Notes: generated by a model from the letters alone, not told the origin. A stretch of DNA of 60,000 nucleotides from Lineus longissimus (GCF_910592395.1 NC_088309.1:15070599-15130598), one strand, 5' to 3'. Shown: positions 10,001 through 19,260, counted from the stretch's first letter. Numbers and translations: made by a program.

Positions 10001-10734
10001 CAAGTTGTGATGTGATCAACAGCAGTTTGAATGGACAAGTTTGGCAATTCCACTGTTGTTTCATGTAAAATCACATTTACTGTCGAGCCAAGCCGTTTCA
10101 ATTTGAAATGTTCATTGAAACATTTGATTAATGGAGGCAATTCGTCAACTGCAAGGTAACTAATACTGTTGAAACTCCTATACAACATGTCGCCATTCAT
10201 CAAGATGTCATTCAAATCATTTGATGCCCAATGCAAAGGTGAAATGACAAGTGAATACATCAGTGCGGTCACTGCATTTGCAACACATTGCTTACCAACT
10301 GAGTCGGTAGAGAAGAAGTGGTGATCTCCTTGGTGGAAATGGCCTTGGACAACTCGACTTATTTGTGGATTATCCATTGGTCCAGGATTACTTTCTACAT
10401 CACCACTTAATTTCAATTTATCGAAGTTATATGAACGACATAAAAGTAGATGTTCCAGCAGGCAGCATGAAAAATAGTATTCACAAGTGCTTTGTAATGA
10501 GGAGTAATGGGCAGCCGCTCTTACATTTTCTACCTGGTCATTGTTTTTCTTGGTAATTTCGTCAAACCTAATGTTGTAGCTATACAGTTCAGACAGACTG
10601 TAGCCTTTCGAGTTATCTCTGTGTGGTATGAAGATTTTGGTGCATCCACACTGACCAATGTCCTTATGTTTGCTGGATGTTGCTCTACTATAGAAACAGC
10701 CCACAGCTGAACGGTATTGTTCAACAGATATCAT
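4072..10734 (-). CDS. Helentron Rep-helicase polyprotein, main part (2A, protease-like, HUH Rep, PIF1 helicase)
   Basis: Initiates and drives rolling-circle transposition: the Rep domain nicks DNA and the helicase unwinds it. Read from ATG at 10734, 2,220 codons to a TGA at 4072-4074. Order: hydrophobic/Cys-rich leader (about 80-105); 2A peptide GDVESNPGP (111-119) followed directly by Met120; a protease-like domain with Cys150 in GKQCVANAV and Asp270-x-His272 in LFDSHSRD, resembling herpes-tegument-type deubiquitinases; a lysine/arginine-rich 17-residue repeat tract (about 460-650); HUH motif SPHVHIALW (about 1330); Walker A GGAGVGKS (about 1880) and Walker B LIIDEISM (about 1970). The reading frame continues unchanged beyond the TGA into the last helicase motifs, so this is one gene with one nonsense codon. 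Rep and helicase calls are firm; the protease family is my inference. Confidence 0.85.
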   Translation of the reverse strand: MISVEQYRSAVGCFYSRATSSKHKDIGQCGCTKIFIPHRDNSKGYSLSELYSYNIRFDEITKKNNDQVENVRAAAHYSSLQSTCEYYFSCCLLEHLLLCRSYNFDKLKLSGDVESNPGPMDNPQISRVVQGHFHQGDHHFFSTDSVGKQCVANAVTALMYSLVISPLHWASNDLNDILMNGDMLYRSFNSISYLAVDELPPLIKCFNEHFKLKRLGSTVNVILHETTVELPNLSIQTAVDHITTCTGAILIIGYDAFAVMFHENAYYLFDSHSRDKHGNQVPDGTSVLLSFGDDSQLQCYINKYANDLHQLIFEVTFFKVSILTPKAFRLALNRQHDPLHLSLPVRTRNITEPSSTTVPKKIRKKDEKINHSDDKKITQPNILKTPAHTAISENECMSETIVYPNDITTPSINASHSATSTKERLSSNCQKPLLDHLATYFMDQNEKHERKKAKMRAYIRQKRTNPDYKAKEVKSKQLVRADPDYKAKDVKSKQQVRADPDYKAKEVKSKQQARADPDYKAKEVKSKRRDRADPDYRIRENERGTSSKQKLRADPNYKAKEVKSKRRDRANPDYKAKEVKSKRRDRADPDYKAKEVRSKRRDRADPDYKAKEVKNKQRVRADPDYKIRENKRGTPSKRKLRTDPDYKIKELKSKQHVRQNHEVKVKERRNKQKSRSDPRIYSIEQNNDLSRKKKYRCAEEFQEIERERKRFKRSSDREYRHQEMLSNRMQKKISRANANYQSVEKTLRQKNEYGSNLDKCIDKFHQKIKIGPLYVCTCCHQTWFKDSVIDIKRASVSTAQQDLLAQCKTEYISVDNKEWICRTCRDSVSKGKIPKLSIANNVGFKVKDKPQELELYQLEERLISLRIPFMQMRELPVGGQKMVRGNVVNVPVDVSKTVRSLPRNLSDMETVPVKLKRRMQYKTNEFIENIRPTKVLNALKWLKDNGPLYKDITINDHNTWKESLHQQHSGAMSEFVDTAGSEPRPSTSQLLKQDEDGIVNFEMITENGKDIFFSADPTASSPVPSTSQLKRNRQNSTPHFDIHIASNTEDKTNDNDTDDDSDHFSEVDETEKTSGNMDTMLDAPEVAEPQEFIFAPGEGQRPLSIFQDSNAEYLSFPTIFCGNGRSENDIPVHYSDISKYELRSVDRRVSQNIPNLFFKLKKIQIKQISDKVKLAVRRCKSKGKAYTAEDVLNSNVRDNIVRLDEGYYIFRTIRNSPPYLENKKKEVFAMIRQLGIPTLFMSLSAADTRWSPLLKTLGLLIDKVEYTDEQIEQFNWQTRSRLLSADPVTCARYFDHRFQQFMKIVLKGPHYPLGGEINDSFYRVEFQNRGSPHVHIALWIEGAPKYGSASEEEVVNYIDSVISVSANVSESDKPFLALQYHKHSKTCRKGKHPVCRFGYPMPPMRRTRILEQLDPDIDEELLKKYKANFTRINETLNEMGDGKDVVLTFDEFLAQLDMSEDEYIKSIRSSLKCPKVFLKREPSEIRINPYMKHLLGAWQANHDIQFILDGYAVAVYIIAYTCKSQKGMSALLDTASKEAKADKMELRQAVRHMGNKFLNSVETGAQEAAYLVLQMPMTRCSRDVVFINTNTPEERPFILKDRDKLEKLSPQSTDVQTLGNIGLYAKRPFCLRKYCLADYVACFTITYPKTEHDDDLFQDNVDDYPSDDSSELDDQMTSKHVHNIDEDHDFNVEKSYVTKSGMKITKRNKPKVIRYVKFNKDNDSEAYYRERILLFHPWMTSEKNLLGDFETYEQHYNYLKTTTPIEAKRRQYEQNIDELQEAIAQAEEGDIIEQDEIDHTIQSSECLFFDPEHANNQKTYDIGQDIGISVRPPGHKVELIGKRLPDDQYKDLLRTLNHKQREFFTHIVQRLKTSDDQLCTFLTGGAGVGKSQVVKALYQFMLRHLCSEEGQNPEDLRIQIIAPSGYAAYVVEGSTIHSAFSIPFKKNFKADYIPLVQEKRNTLRAKYRHLKVLIIDEISMVGCGMFSFIHQRLTDILDNKNLFGGIHVLAIGDMYQLQPCFDSYVFEDSNAPNAYLAGNFWQEYFFVYELDQIMRQQGDMTFANILNRLRTGKQTQDDLTQLKSRMITQNDPNYPEDVPHIFLLNRLVDAHNNKLFDKATMTKVTIDAHDVLITNVSEKQKQKIYDSLKTKDTYKASANLQRTLNIAVSLTYSTTINSDIEDGIVNGSSCIVKYIEFKDIVKNPSIIWVQFEETKIGQQR
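8786..9352 (-). repeat. 51-bp coding tandem repeat inside the Helentron polyprotein
   Basis: About 11-12 copies of a 17-residue unit (ADPDYKAKEVKSKRRDR and variants), highly basic. Two units are 21 residues long (…ENERGTSSKQKLR and …ENKRGTPSKRKLR), centred near 9090 and 8830 and about 265 bp apart. This implies a five-unit block (four of 17 plus one of 21 residues) that was duplicated. A second frame is also open through the tract because units are multiples of three without stops. Likely a flexible or DNA-binding tract; function unknown. Confidence 0.85.
10378..10404 (-). other. 2A-type ribosome-skipping peptide in the Helentron leader
   Basis: The codons read GDVESNPGP, matching the D-(V/I)-E-x-N-P-G-P 2A consensus, with the expected break between the last Gly and Pro. 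The preceding residues (FDKLKLS) are typical of 2A upstream context. A Met codon (10375-10377) follows the Pro, so the main protein would start Pro-Met. 2A peptides are known in N-terminal parts of some non-LTR retrotransposons; finding one in a Helentron is the unusual point. Activity is inferred from the motif only. Confidence 0.8.
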
Positions 10735-11208
10735 GCTTACTTTTATCTATTCCACGGATTAAATTACACAATACGATTGACACAACTTACTACAAGCGCG
10801 ACACGCTTTTTTTCCCTAAATAATTCGATAGTGCAATATTTCAAGAAGTTGATTCAGTTCATATGTACTTGTCTTTCAGAAGTATTGTACTTCACACTCT
10901 TGATCGGTCTATCCCCAATAGTCATAATCAGCGACAATAATGTCGTACCCTTTCTGTGGCCAATATGATCGTCACAATCTTAGGTTCAATATCAACAGGA
11001 GTAACACGTTGTTGCAGGTAGAAGTAGGAAATATATTATCAGTACGGGTAGTAAATATATTGAAGAACTGAACAATCAGAGGGTTACACTCGACCTTCCG
11101 ATGAATTTTATTGAGTCTTGACCGGTTGTCCAAATTGTCACAATTAGCTGTGCACTTTTGGTGATGAACAATATTACAGGAACAGTTCCTTTGTAGCTAT
11201 GTCTCTGT
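10735..11208. other. Upstream region of the Helentron, no gene
   Basis: AT-rich, no open frame of note. It should hold the 5' end and promoter of the Helentron, but no terminus could be fixed by eye. Confidence 0.4.
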
Positions 11209-11659
11209 CTATCTATAGATAGGAACCAAAGTCTACTATAATATACAAGTAAGAGTTTATTTATGAAGAAAAAATATACTTATATTATAACAAAGACATA
11301 GTACAGAATGACGGTGGATACAGTAAAATAGTCGGAACGATGATGAAGAGTAGCTGGTCCTACAAGATGCACCTATAAAATGGAGTCGATGGGAAATGAG
11401 TATCAACCTTTTTCCTTCAGGCTTTAATGGACTGTTCTGCTGGTCAATCTTGAGAAGTACCTTTTTCTTCTTCACATAACTTTGATAGCGCTTCACTTGG
11501 TTTTGCTTCGTAGGTCTGGTTTGCTTGCTTTCTTTGTTTCTGATTATATAGTTTGCTTTGCTGGTTGTTTGTTTGCTTATGCTTATGTTCTTCGTTTGCT
11601 TATGCTTATATAACAGGCGTGCAGCCTGCTGTGCTGCTAGGGTTCTCGTGAGAGAGCCT

Positions 11660-11940
11660 GGACTGTGCAACCTGTGGAAAGTTGCACGCTGTCTCAAGCA
11701 GGGCAGACAACTTGAGAAAGCGCCAGCAGCGTTACGCAAAATTTTCCAAATGAGAATTCTCGAGATGAAAATTCATCAATGGAAAATTATGCCAGAGTTA
11801 CCCGGCAGGCACAGGTGCACGCTGACACCTGCGATTAAGTTCAAGTGTACGCTGACACTTGAACTATGTTCTCACCAATGTGAGAGGGTCTTGGTGAGAG
11901 GCAATAAACACCAATGCCAGAGTTATATGGCAGGCACAGC
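11660..11940 (+). repeat. Chain of short hairpins with a shared ACGCTGA loop
   Basis: Consecutive inverted repeats: GTGCAAC/GTTGCAC (11665-11687); CAGGTG/CACCTG with loop CACGCTGA (11812-11831); GTTCAAGTG/CACTTGAAC with loop TACGCTGA (11839-11864); TCTCACCAA/TTGGTGAGA (11870-11899). Two copies of GCCAGAGTTA...GGCAGGCACAG, each itself a small hairpin, flank the group (about 11790 and 11920). A structured RNA or a relic of an inverted-repeat-rich element are both possible. An open frame (11558-12013) crosses it but shows no recognisable protein. Confidence 0.55.
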
Positions 11941-12019
11941 CAATATCACTCGGAGGGCAGGCGTACAAAGGACACTTGGTCAATTGTCAGCAGTGGAAGG
12001 TCGTCGTGGCTAGTGCAAG

Positions 12020-14170
12020 CCAAATCTGCGTTAGCTGAAACAAGAAGGAGAAACAGGTTAAATTAGAAAGTTTTGGGAAAGAACAAAAGGTTTATCAAAT
12101 TACCTGCAACGTGAAAGCAGGCGAATCGCAATGCATGCCCTTGCTCCATGGACACCAGAGTCCAAAGGCCTGACGTCCACTAAAGTGGTTTTGAAAAGCA
12201 AAGATAGTAGCCATGTGGCGGCCATGTTTGATTTTGAATAGGGTCTGGAACTAGTAGAGAATCTCCCTTTCACTACATGTAGGTCATGACCCACATACGT
12301 TTCAGGTCTGTCAAAAAGAAAACAAGTTGGTGGCCTGGTGGACATCTGGGACTTTGGTTTGGGCCTAAAATCAATAGGGAATTTCCTCTACCATAGGAGA
12401 TCACACCACAAAACTTTCAGTTCAGCCATGGGTTGAACTACCATCGCGAAGTGTCCACCAATTCCTAATAGATACATTGATAAAATAATGCCTTGAAAGT
12501 ATGCGTACTTGGTGATCCAATTATGTCAGTGTACTTACATTATCAAAACCTCCAACAACCCCACCACCACTTTGGTGTCAATAGCACACAACCTTGCTTA
12601 AGTGTGTCAATCTTGAAAAGAGACAGAGAAAAAGTTTTCTAAAACAGTTGTCATGTACAACATACGTCATCTTCTGTGCACCATGCGACTGGTTTTGCCA
12701 TGGCGGGGCACAAAATTATTATGTCATGTACATCATACATATACACAGACGATGTCGTACTAATCAATGTAATATTCAGTTATCACTGTGTGTATACTGT
12801 ATATCGTCATGGCGTTGATTCCCAATAAAGGTGGCGATATCACAGACAATATTCCGACAACATCGTCATATTACACCAGGTGATGTAAGACTTACCGCAG
12901 TAGCCCTAAATAAGCTTGATCTGCATCAGCAATACACTCAATGACTCATAGAAATAGCAACAACCTAAAAAAGTAAATGAAATACATGTACTAGCATATT
13001 ATTATCGAGCCTATTATTATAAGCCCAACCACAGCCTGACAGAAAGTGTCAAGAACGTTTGATCGACCTTTCTTAGCTGTAAGAGATAACATCACACCAG
13101 CCGGAGGAAGTCACTGCCACGCCATCCACAACAAACCTTTTAAGAGGCACAATGAACAAAAGAACAGATGCTAGTTTTCTGCTAGTTTGTTGTGGCCAGC
13201 TGAATTTTGCAAACTGGGTTGACTGCAGAATCTGGTATGGCAGGGACAGTCAGTACATTTTGTGTACAATTAACCCAATGTACTAGTATACAGTGGCCAG
13301 CACGACCAGTACATGTTTTGTAAACAAACAATGTGTAGGCCTATACAATAATGTAGTGTAGACGACATGCATCATTGCATGCATGCTGTGTGTATTGCAT
13401 GTAGTTGAGCACGAGCATCATGACCAAACTTCCAAAAACACACCTCAGACCTACTAATACTAGAAAATACAATGAGTGTAGGTCCAATGTACATTTTAAT
13501 CAAACCTCATGTCCCAAATGTTGCATTTAACTTACCAATAATGCACTAATAACACTTTGAAAATCCTGAAATCAAGCACATGTGCAGTCTCTTGCAAGAT
13601 GAGAAACAGGAAGTGGTCAATGTATGGAGCGCCTTTACTGAATAAATTATTCTCTGATATTTTTCAAATATGTATTTTTTTCAGTTTCAGTGATGTAGAA
13701 CCTAAATACAGCAGACCCTACATAGAAATCCTTTCCTCCTAACTGAATTGAAACAATAGTAGTAGTACAGCATATTTATGTATGGTCTCCAACTATACTT
13801 ATAGGGCGCCTTTCGTGCACAAATTTAGTGGCATCTTTGAAATAATTTTCAATAAAATCCAAGAAGTAATGGTCACATGGTACAAGTTTCCCACCCGATT
13901 GTGGTGGGTTAATCATAAGCATAATTTGACGTGCGGTACTTGCAGCTGCCACTTTGGCCTGTGGGGCCTAAATTTGGAATGATCTATGAGCTGTTCTAAT
14001 ATTTCTGTAAGGTATGACAAATCAGACAACTGCCTTTTTTCCTATGATCATGTAGGCCTCTCCTTATTCACACATGCATCTGTGATCTGTTCAGAACTGG
14101 CCCTGGCCAAGTGGTGAATCCGAGACTTGCGGTACCAAGCTTGCATGTACAGTCTAGGTCAAAATAATAG
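12020..14170. other. Intergenic, nothing recognised
   Basis: Read on both strands. No long open frame, no domain and no clear terminal repeats. The short open frames here (60-80 codons) look random. Confidence 0.5.
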
Positions 14171-14199
14171 TGAAGAACGTGCCACTTGATGACAATGGT

Positions 14200-15530
14200 G
14201 AATTTTTAACTTTGACCTCAGTGATCCCTGATTGATAGGTCAAATGATAAACCAGGGTGATATGTATACACATCCACCAACAATTTCATCACTCTAGTGA
14301 CAACAATAGGCTACAAAATGACAAAAAATGATTTCCAAGATAGCCACCTAATGATATGGCACCAAATAAATAAAAAATCAAGAAAATGTAAGATACAAGT
14401 CAGAAAAGACAAAAGGGAAAAGATAAAAAAAATAATAAAATAAAAAAAATATTTTTGGCCGTCCTTGACCGGGGTTTGAACTCACGACCTTTGGATTGCC
14501 ACAACACGAAAAACACGAAACATGCAATTTCGGCCATATCTGTGTCTGCGTTGTGACCTCTGTGACCTTGACAAGTAGGTCAAATTAAAAACCCATATGA
14601 TATATGATGTATCCTTGCTATGAGTACCTACCACAAAAGTTTTATCGAAAACAAGTCATCAAGCGAGATATCACACTTTTTAGATATCCACATTCGACCC
14701 CCTGGTGGCCAAATTGAGAATCAGATCGGACCGATATTCAGCACAAGACGTTATCTGATATAGGGGGTTATATGTACCAAGTTTCAAGTTCATAGCTGTG
14801 GCGGTTGAGAAACGTGCCATAGTTACACTGAAACAGCCAATTTATGCCATTTGACCTCTGCAACCTTGAAAAGTAGGTCAAATTAAAAACCCGTACGATA
14901 TATGATGTATCCTTGCTATTAGTACCCACCACGAAAGTTTTATTGAAAACAAGTTATTGATAAGCGAATTATCACACTTTTTAGGTATCCACATTCGGCC
15001 CCCTGGTGGCCAAGTTGAGAATCAGATCAGACCGAAATTCAGCACCAGAGGTTATCTGGTATAGGGGGTTATATGTACTAAGTTTCAAGTTCATAGCTGT
15101 GGAGGTTGAAAAACGTGCCATAGTTACACTGAAACAGCCAATTTACGCCATTTGACCTCTGTGACCTTGAAAAGTAGGTCAAATTAAAAACCCGTATGAT
15201 ATATGATGTACCCTTGCTATGAGTACCTACCACAAAAATTTCATTCCAAACAAGTTATTAATAAGCGAGATATCACACTTTTTAGATATCTACATTCGGC
15301 CCCCTGGTGGCCAAATTAAGAATCAGATCGGACCGAAATTTAGTGTCACAGGTCATCTGACCAAGGGAGTCCTGTGTACAAAGTTACAAGTTCATAGGCT
15401 TAGCGGTTAAGAAACGTGCCACTGTTTTTGAAACAGGATACGACGACGACGACGGACGACGGACGACGACGGACGACGACGGACGACGGACACTGCGGTG
15501 TTGTATAGACTCCCCTACGGTGAGCCAAAA
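14200..15530 (+). repeat. Second copy of the ~300-bp dispersed repeat array
   Basis: Four units (landmark ...TGACCTCTGTGACCTTG near 14555, 14850 and 15155, with a degenerate first unit near 14210), each with CCCCCTGGTGGCCAA and GAAACGTGCCAT. It ends in a GACGACGG tract (15440-15490) and the terminal CTCCCCTACGGTGAGCCAAAAACTC-like tail. Orientation is the same as the array at 1-1104. Confidence 0.75.
14395..14520 (-). mobile_element. tRNA-derived SINE fragment
   Basis: On the minus strand GAGTTCAAACC (complement of 14473-14483) matches a pol III B box within a tRNA T-arm-like context (AAGGTCGTGAGTTCAAACCCC). An A/T-rich tail lies at 14400-14455. No good A box is seen, so it is probably 5'-truncated. 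It interrupts the first unit of the ~300-bp repeat array. Confidence 0.45.
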
Positions 15531-16450
15531 ACTCATGCATTTTGCAGTTTTAGCCCATTTTACATTTTTAGGCCTACCTCAACTTCTTCCAGGGGGCGCT
15601 GAAAACAAAAAAGCCACCCCTGGCAAAAAAAATTGGGGGTTTTCCATGAAACATGTATATGCACCCACACACCAATTTTCGTCCAATTCTAGGGGGGTCA
15701 TTTCCACAACCAGTGCTACTTTCTCAGACAGGGGCTCTTAATAGAAATTTTTGAACTGCCAACACTAATTTCTATGGGCGATTCTATGGATTCCATAGTC
15801 CAGTTTGTCAGCCTTTTTAGAATTTTTAGAATCATTGGAACTTAGCGGTAATTTTTGTTCTGCGCTTATAACCTAATTTAAGCGCACCCTGAATATTAGA
15901 GCAGTGCAATAAAATTCGCATAAATACGGTAGGCCCATCTTGGAAATCACAGCGATTTTCATCCACATGATCCAGATTGTCGTAGGCTATGCATGCATGT
16001 ACACACGAATCGATATGCGTCTGTGTACTGTGTGTGTGTGTGGTGTAGGCTTAGCTTCAGTAGGCTACATCATGCCCTAGTCCAGCCTACATGTACACAA
16101 TACAATGCACCAGTCATGCTAGTACATGCAGTCGGCAGCACAGGTGTTTGTTAAGAGGGTGTACCCGTCCTGACATCCCGTTATGAAAAAAGGCCGTTTC
16201 CCAATAAGGCCTTAGGAATGTAAGTATTAGATTACCGTCCACCGCCCGCATGCCCCCAAAGCCGCCGCCGAAAATTTTCATTATTTCCCCCAAAAATGAG
16301 AACACAAACTTGATTTTTGGTTTAAAAGTGTTTCTAGCACATCTATTCAAAAAGAGACACGATCGTGGTTGTCAAACAAGCGCGAACCCGAACGATTCCG
16401 AAGATCTACGAAGCCTGTTTTGGCGCGAAGCGATCCTCCAATCACCGTCC
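15531..16450. other. Intergenic upstream of a small host gene
   Basis: No gene seen. It contains a GT-rich microsatellite (16028-16043). It becomes GC-richer toward 16400, consistent with the promoter side of the gene that follows. Confidence 0.4.
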
Positions 16451-16479
16451 TCGTAACAGCTCGTTTGTCTGCGTTAACC

Positions 16480-16530
16480 ATCATGGCCGCCCGGTAAAAT
16501 CTGTGAAATCTTTCGCATTCACACGCAAAA
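16480..16530 (+). other. Probable 5' non-coding exon of the small host gene
   Basis: A GC-richer stretch (ATGGCCGCCCGG then a stop codon, so at most a four-codon upstream frame) ends at a consensus splice donor, AAAAG|GTGAGT (16531). The next acceptor (TTTCACTTTCAG near 16949) is five bases before the start codon at 16954. Exon limits upstream are not defined. Confidence 0.5.
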
Positions 16531-16953
16531 GGTGAGTTTTTTAACTGAAAACATCCATGTAACCAACAACTCTCGATGGCAATCAAGCTATCAGACTGTC
16601 ATAGTTTCGCTCAGATGTTTGTTGTGATCAGATGGCCCATATTGCTACTGATATTTTGAGATACTTTCACGGCCTGTGTCGCATTGATTCAGATGTGTAA
16701 AATGTGCTGCTGATGCACATGCGCAGTTGAAGGCGCGAACTGAAAGGACCACGTGCATGTCAGATTCTTCTGCATACCATGCATGCATTGCGTTCGTACA
16801 TGCACTACTCATCTATGTTTGTATACGTACCTACCATGCCTACTCATGCTGTACTGTAGGAGAGCTACCGTAGGCCTACAGTCCCCACACGTCACATGCA
16901 TGAATTCTAGCCAGGAGGCTTGTTAATACCTTCTTCTTTCACTTTCAGCAGCC

Positions 16954-17471
16954 ATGGCAACAACTTCTCAGGTGGCAGTCCGAATCTTGGTGGGGAATGA
17001 AGTGAAAGAAGTGTGGCGGTTTCTTGCCATTGACAAGTATGCGTCGTACAGCTATGGTGAACTTGTTCAAGATATTATGGATCAAAAACATTCACAGTTC
17101 AAACTGTCTTCATTGAAGAACTGCAGAAAATACACTCTGAAGGAAGGTGTTGCAGGCACGACTCTTGCATTGACGGAGAATGTAAAAGGGGATTCCAGCA
17201 CAGATCTTGTTGGTGTGGTACAAATACAAATGCCATCTTGACATGTATTTTATATCATTTTTCAGGCGACATCAATCTGCCCAAGGGCCTAGATGTGTAC
17301 ATAAAAAATCTTGACTGTGGAGAACATATTAAAAAATTGTACTACTCATGTGGTTATGAACCAATCTGTATCTTTTGTGGTGAAAACCTGGAGGGAGTGG
17401 ATGATGATGATGATGTGTACCCTCAATGTGATGATTGCCAGAAGGACCCTATTAGGAAGAGAGGACTCTAA
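16954..17471 (+). CDS. Small spliced host gene, 154-aa protein with C-terminal Cys-rich motif, unknown function
   Basis: I do not recognise the family. ATG at 16954 has a strong context (GCCATGG). Coding exon 1 is 16954-17212. A 53-bp intron 17213-17265 (donor GTGTGG, acceptor TTTTTCAG) restores the frame to exon 2, 17266-17471, ending in TAA. The acidic, Cys-rich C-terminus holds CGYEPICIFCGENL, a run of five Asp, then QCDDCQ, which looks like a four-cysteine zinc ribbon. Polyadenylation signal AATAAA is at 17624-17629. Without the 53-bp splice the first exon stops at 17241 (95 aa). It is the only compact, properly signalled gene here that does not look like a transposon; the short intron is the weak point. 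Confidence 0.6.
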
Positions 17472-17639
17472 ATCAAGTGGTCAATGTGGGACAATATCAA
17501 CAATTTGTCTTTTTTGTTAGCACTGTTGTACTCTCGTATAAACCGTCCATGCTGCAGCATGGCAAATATTACCCTGACATGTCTGAAAATATATTATCTT
17601 TCATATGTGCTTTAATACTTTCAATAAAATACATTATCT

Positions 17640-17990
17640 TTACAAACTACTCGGACATTTTGCTTGGTTATTACATTTTCAAAAAAATAATGAATAATGA
17701 ATAATGAAAAAAAGCCTCATCAATTTTCTGGATCATCAGGACGGTATTCTAATACTTTCATTCCTATGGCCTAAGCAATTTCAGCCGAATCCCGACGCAA
17801 AACATGGCTTGTCCCGAATCCCGCTAAAATAAGGGTGTCTATCCCGAATCCCGATAGTGATTTTCGGCCCATCCAGGCGTCCCGAAAATACCCGTTCTCC
17901 CCCTCTGTTAGTGTTAAGGACTTAATCATTCTAGCATTTGCTTGAGGACTCTATGATCGAGGGACTATTTTCTATTTACACCGCCCCGTG
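17640..17990. other. Downstream of the small gene, nothing recognised
   Basis: AT-rich; contains short repeats of 'TCCCGAATCCCG' (17790-17850). No gene. Confidence 0.4.
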
Positions 17991-17995
17991 CACCA

Positions 17996-18188
17996 TGTAT
18001 GTATTATACACACGCTGCACTCGATGTACACGCCTCCATACTGACACATACCTCAAAGCGTGCACTCGATGTACACGCCTCCGTACTGGACACATACCTC
18101 AAAGCGTGCACTCGATGTACACGCCTCCGTACTGGACACATACCTCAAAGCGTGTACATCGAGTACAGCGTGTGTACAATACATACAT
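17996..18188. repeat. Small inverted-repeat element with internal 46-bp tandem repeats
   Basis: The left end TGTATGTATTATACACACGC pairs with the right end (18155-18188) over about 35 bp. Between them lie three copies of a 46-bp unit containing CACTCGATGTACACGCCTCC (18013-18150). Looks like a MITE or foldback element. Confidence 0.65.
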
Positions 18189-18470
18189 AACATAAACATA
18201 GTGCACGTGACAGTGAAAATACGCTCTGCCAATAAAAAAGTGGAAAAATCACTCACAAAACCATCCTGGGGATGCTCAGGTCAGCGCAGCTCTACCCTAT
18301 CGACGTTGCCATGTTTGCATGCTTTGTCCTCGTCTTCTCCTCCGCACGGCCCGAAACTTTCGGCAGCCGTCCACTGTCCATGCAGACATGCCAGATGATG
18401 GTCTCACTAGCCAGTGCAATGGCCGGGCCTACCTGGCTCCACAAATGGCGCGACTATGGCTGGCCGGTAT

Positions 18471-19045
18471 GGCTGGCGGGAGTGGACAAATATCTGAATT
18501 AAGGGTCGGGATAAATCAGATTTATACCACGACTATATTCATAATAGCAGACAGCCAATCAGAGAGCCGAATTTCATGAATTATGGTGACCATTAAATCT
18601 GAATTATACCACGACATAAATGAATCAACCCACGACTATAATCGTTTTAGACCCACGACTATATTCGTAATAGCAGACAGCCAATCAGAGAGCCGAATTT
18701 ATGGACGGAAGTGCGATTTATGGACGCCGGAAGTGCGATATATGGACGCCGGAAGTGCTATTTATGGCGTCCATATATCGCACTTCCGGCGTCCATAAAT
18801 CGCACTTCCGTCCATAAATTCGGCTCTCTGATTGGCTGTCTGTTATTACGAATATAGTCGTGGGTCTAAAACGATTATAGTCGTGGGTTGATTCATTTAT
18901 GTCGTGGTATAATTCAGATTTAATGGTCACCATAATTCATGAAATTCGGCTCTCTGATTGGCTGTCTGCTATTATGAATATAGTCGTGGTATAAATCTGA
19001 TTTATCCCGACCCTTAATTCAGATATTTGTCCACTCCCGCCAGCC
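18471..19045. repeat. 575-bp near-perfect palindrome (foldback element)
   Basis: The two arms of about 285 bp are nearly identical inverted copies meeting near 18758. Outer ends read GGCTGGCGGGAGTGG and its complement. The arm contains shorter direct repeats (CAGACAGCCAATCAGAGAGCC, CACGACTATA) and three copies of GGACG(CC)GGAAGTGC near the centre. No protein is encoded. Confidence 0.85.
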
Positions 19046-19050
19046 ATTGG

Positions 19051-19260
19051 CGGGAGTGGACAAATATCTGAGTGGTATAAATCTGATTTAATGGCGGGAG
19101 TGGACAAATATCTGAATTAAGGGTCGGGATAAATCAGATTTATACCACGACTATATTCATAATAGTAGACAGCCAATCAGACCCCCGCATTTCATGAATT
19201 ATGGTGACCATTAAATCTGAATTATACCACGACATAAATGAATCAACCCACGACGTCATT
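19051..19260 (+). repeat. Partial third copy of the palindrome arm
   Basis: Repeats the left arm of the palindrome from GGCGGGAGTGGACAAATATC through to the 'AATCAACCCACGAC' block, beside a shorter duplicate of the arm tip (19051-19090). Suggests aborted or partial duplication of the foldback element. Confidence 0.75.

Larger units (their letters stand above)
1985..11222 (-). mobile_element. Helentron-type rolling-circle transposon (Helitron group), near intact
   Basis: A minus-strand element built round one very long reading frame (10734 down to 2143) with Rep, PIF1-type helicase and apurinic-like endonuclease. A C-terminal endonuclease is the hallmark of Helentrons rather than canonical Helitrons. 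Ends are not proven. A 6-bp hairpin GGCACT-TTGAAT-AGTGCC (1985-2002) lies about 140 bp past the stop codon and is a candidate 3' subterminal hairpin. A 14-bp palindrome CTATCTATAGATAG (11209-11222) lies upstream of the start and is a weak 5' candidate. Only one stop interrupts about 2,860 codons, so the insertion is probably young. Confidence 0.8.

Noticed and set aside
10000-10330. OTU protease assignment for the Helentron N-terminal domain
   Set aside because: OTU proteases usually have a DGNCLF motif; here the site reads GKQCVANAV with a D-x-H pair, closer to tegument-type deubiquitinases.
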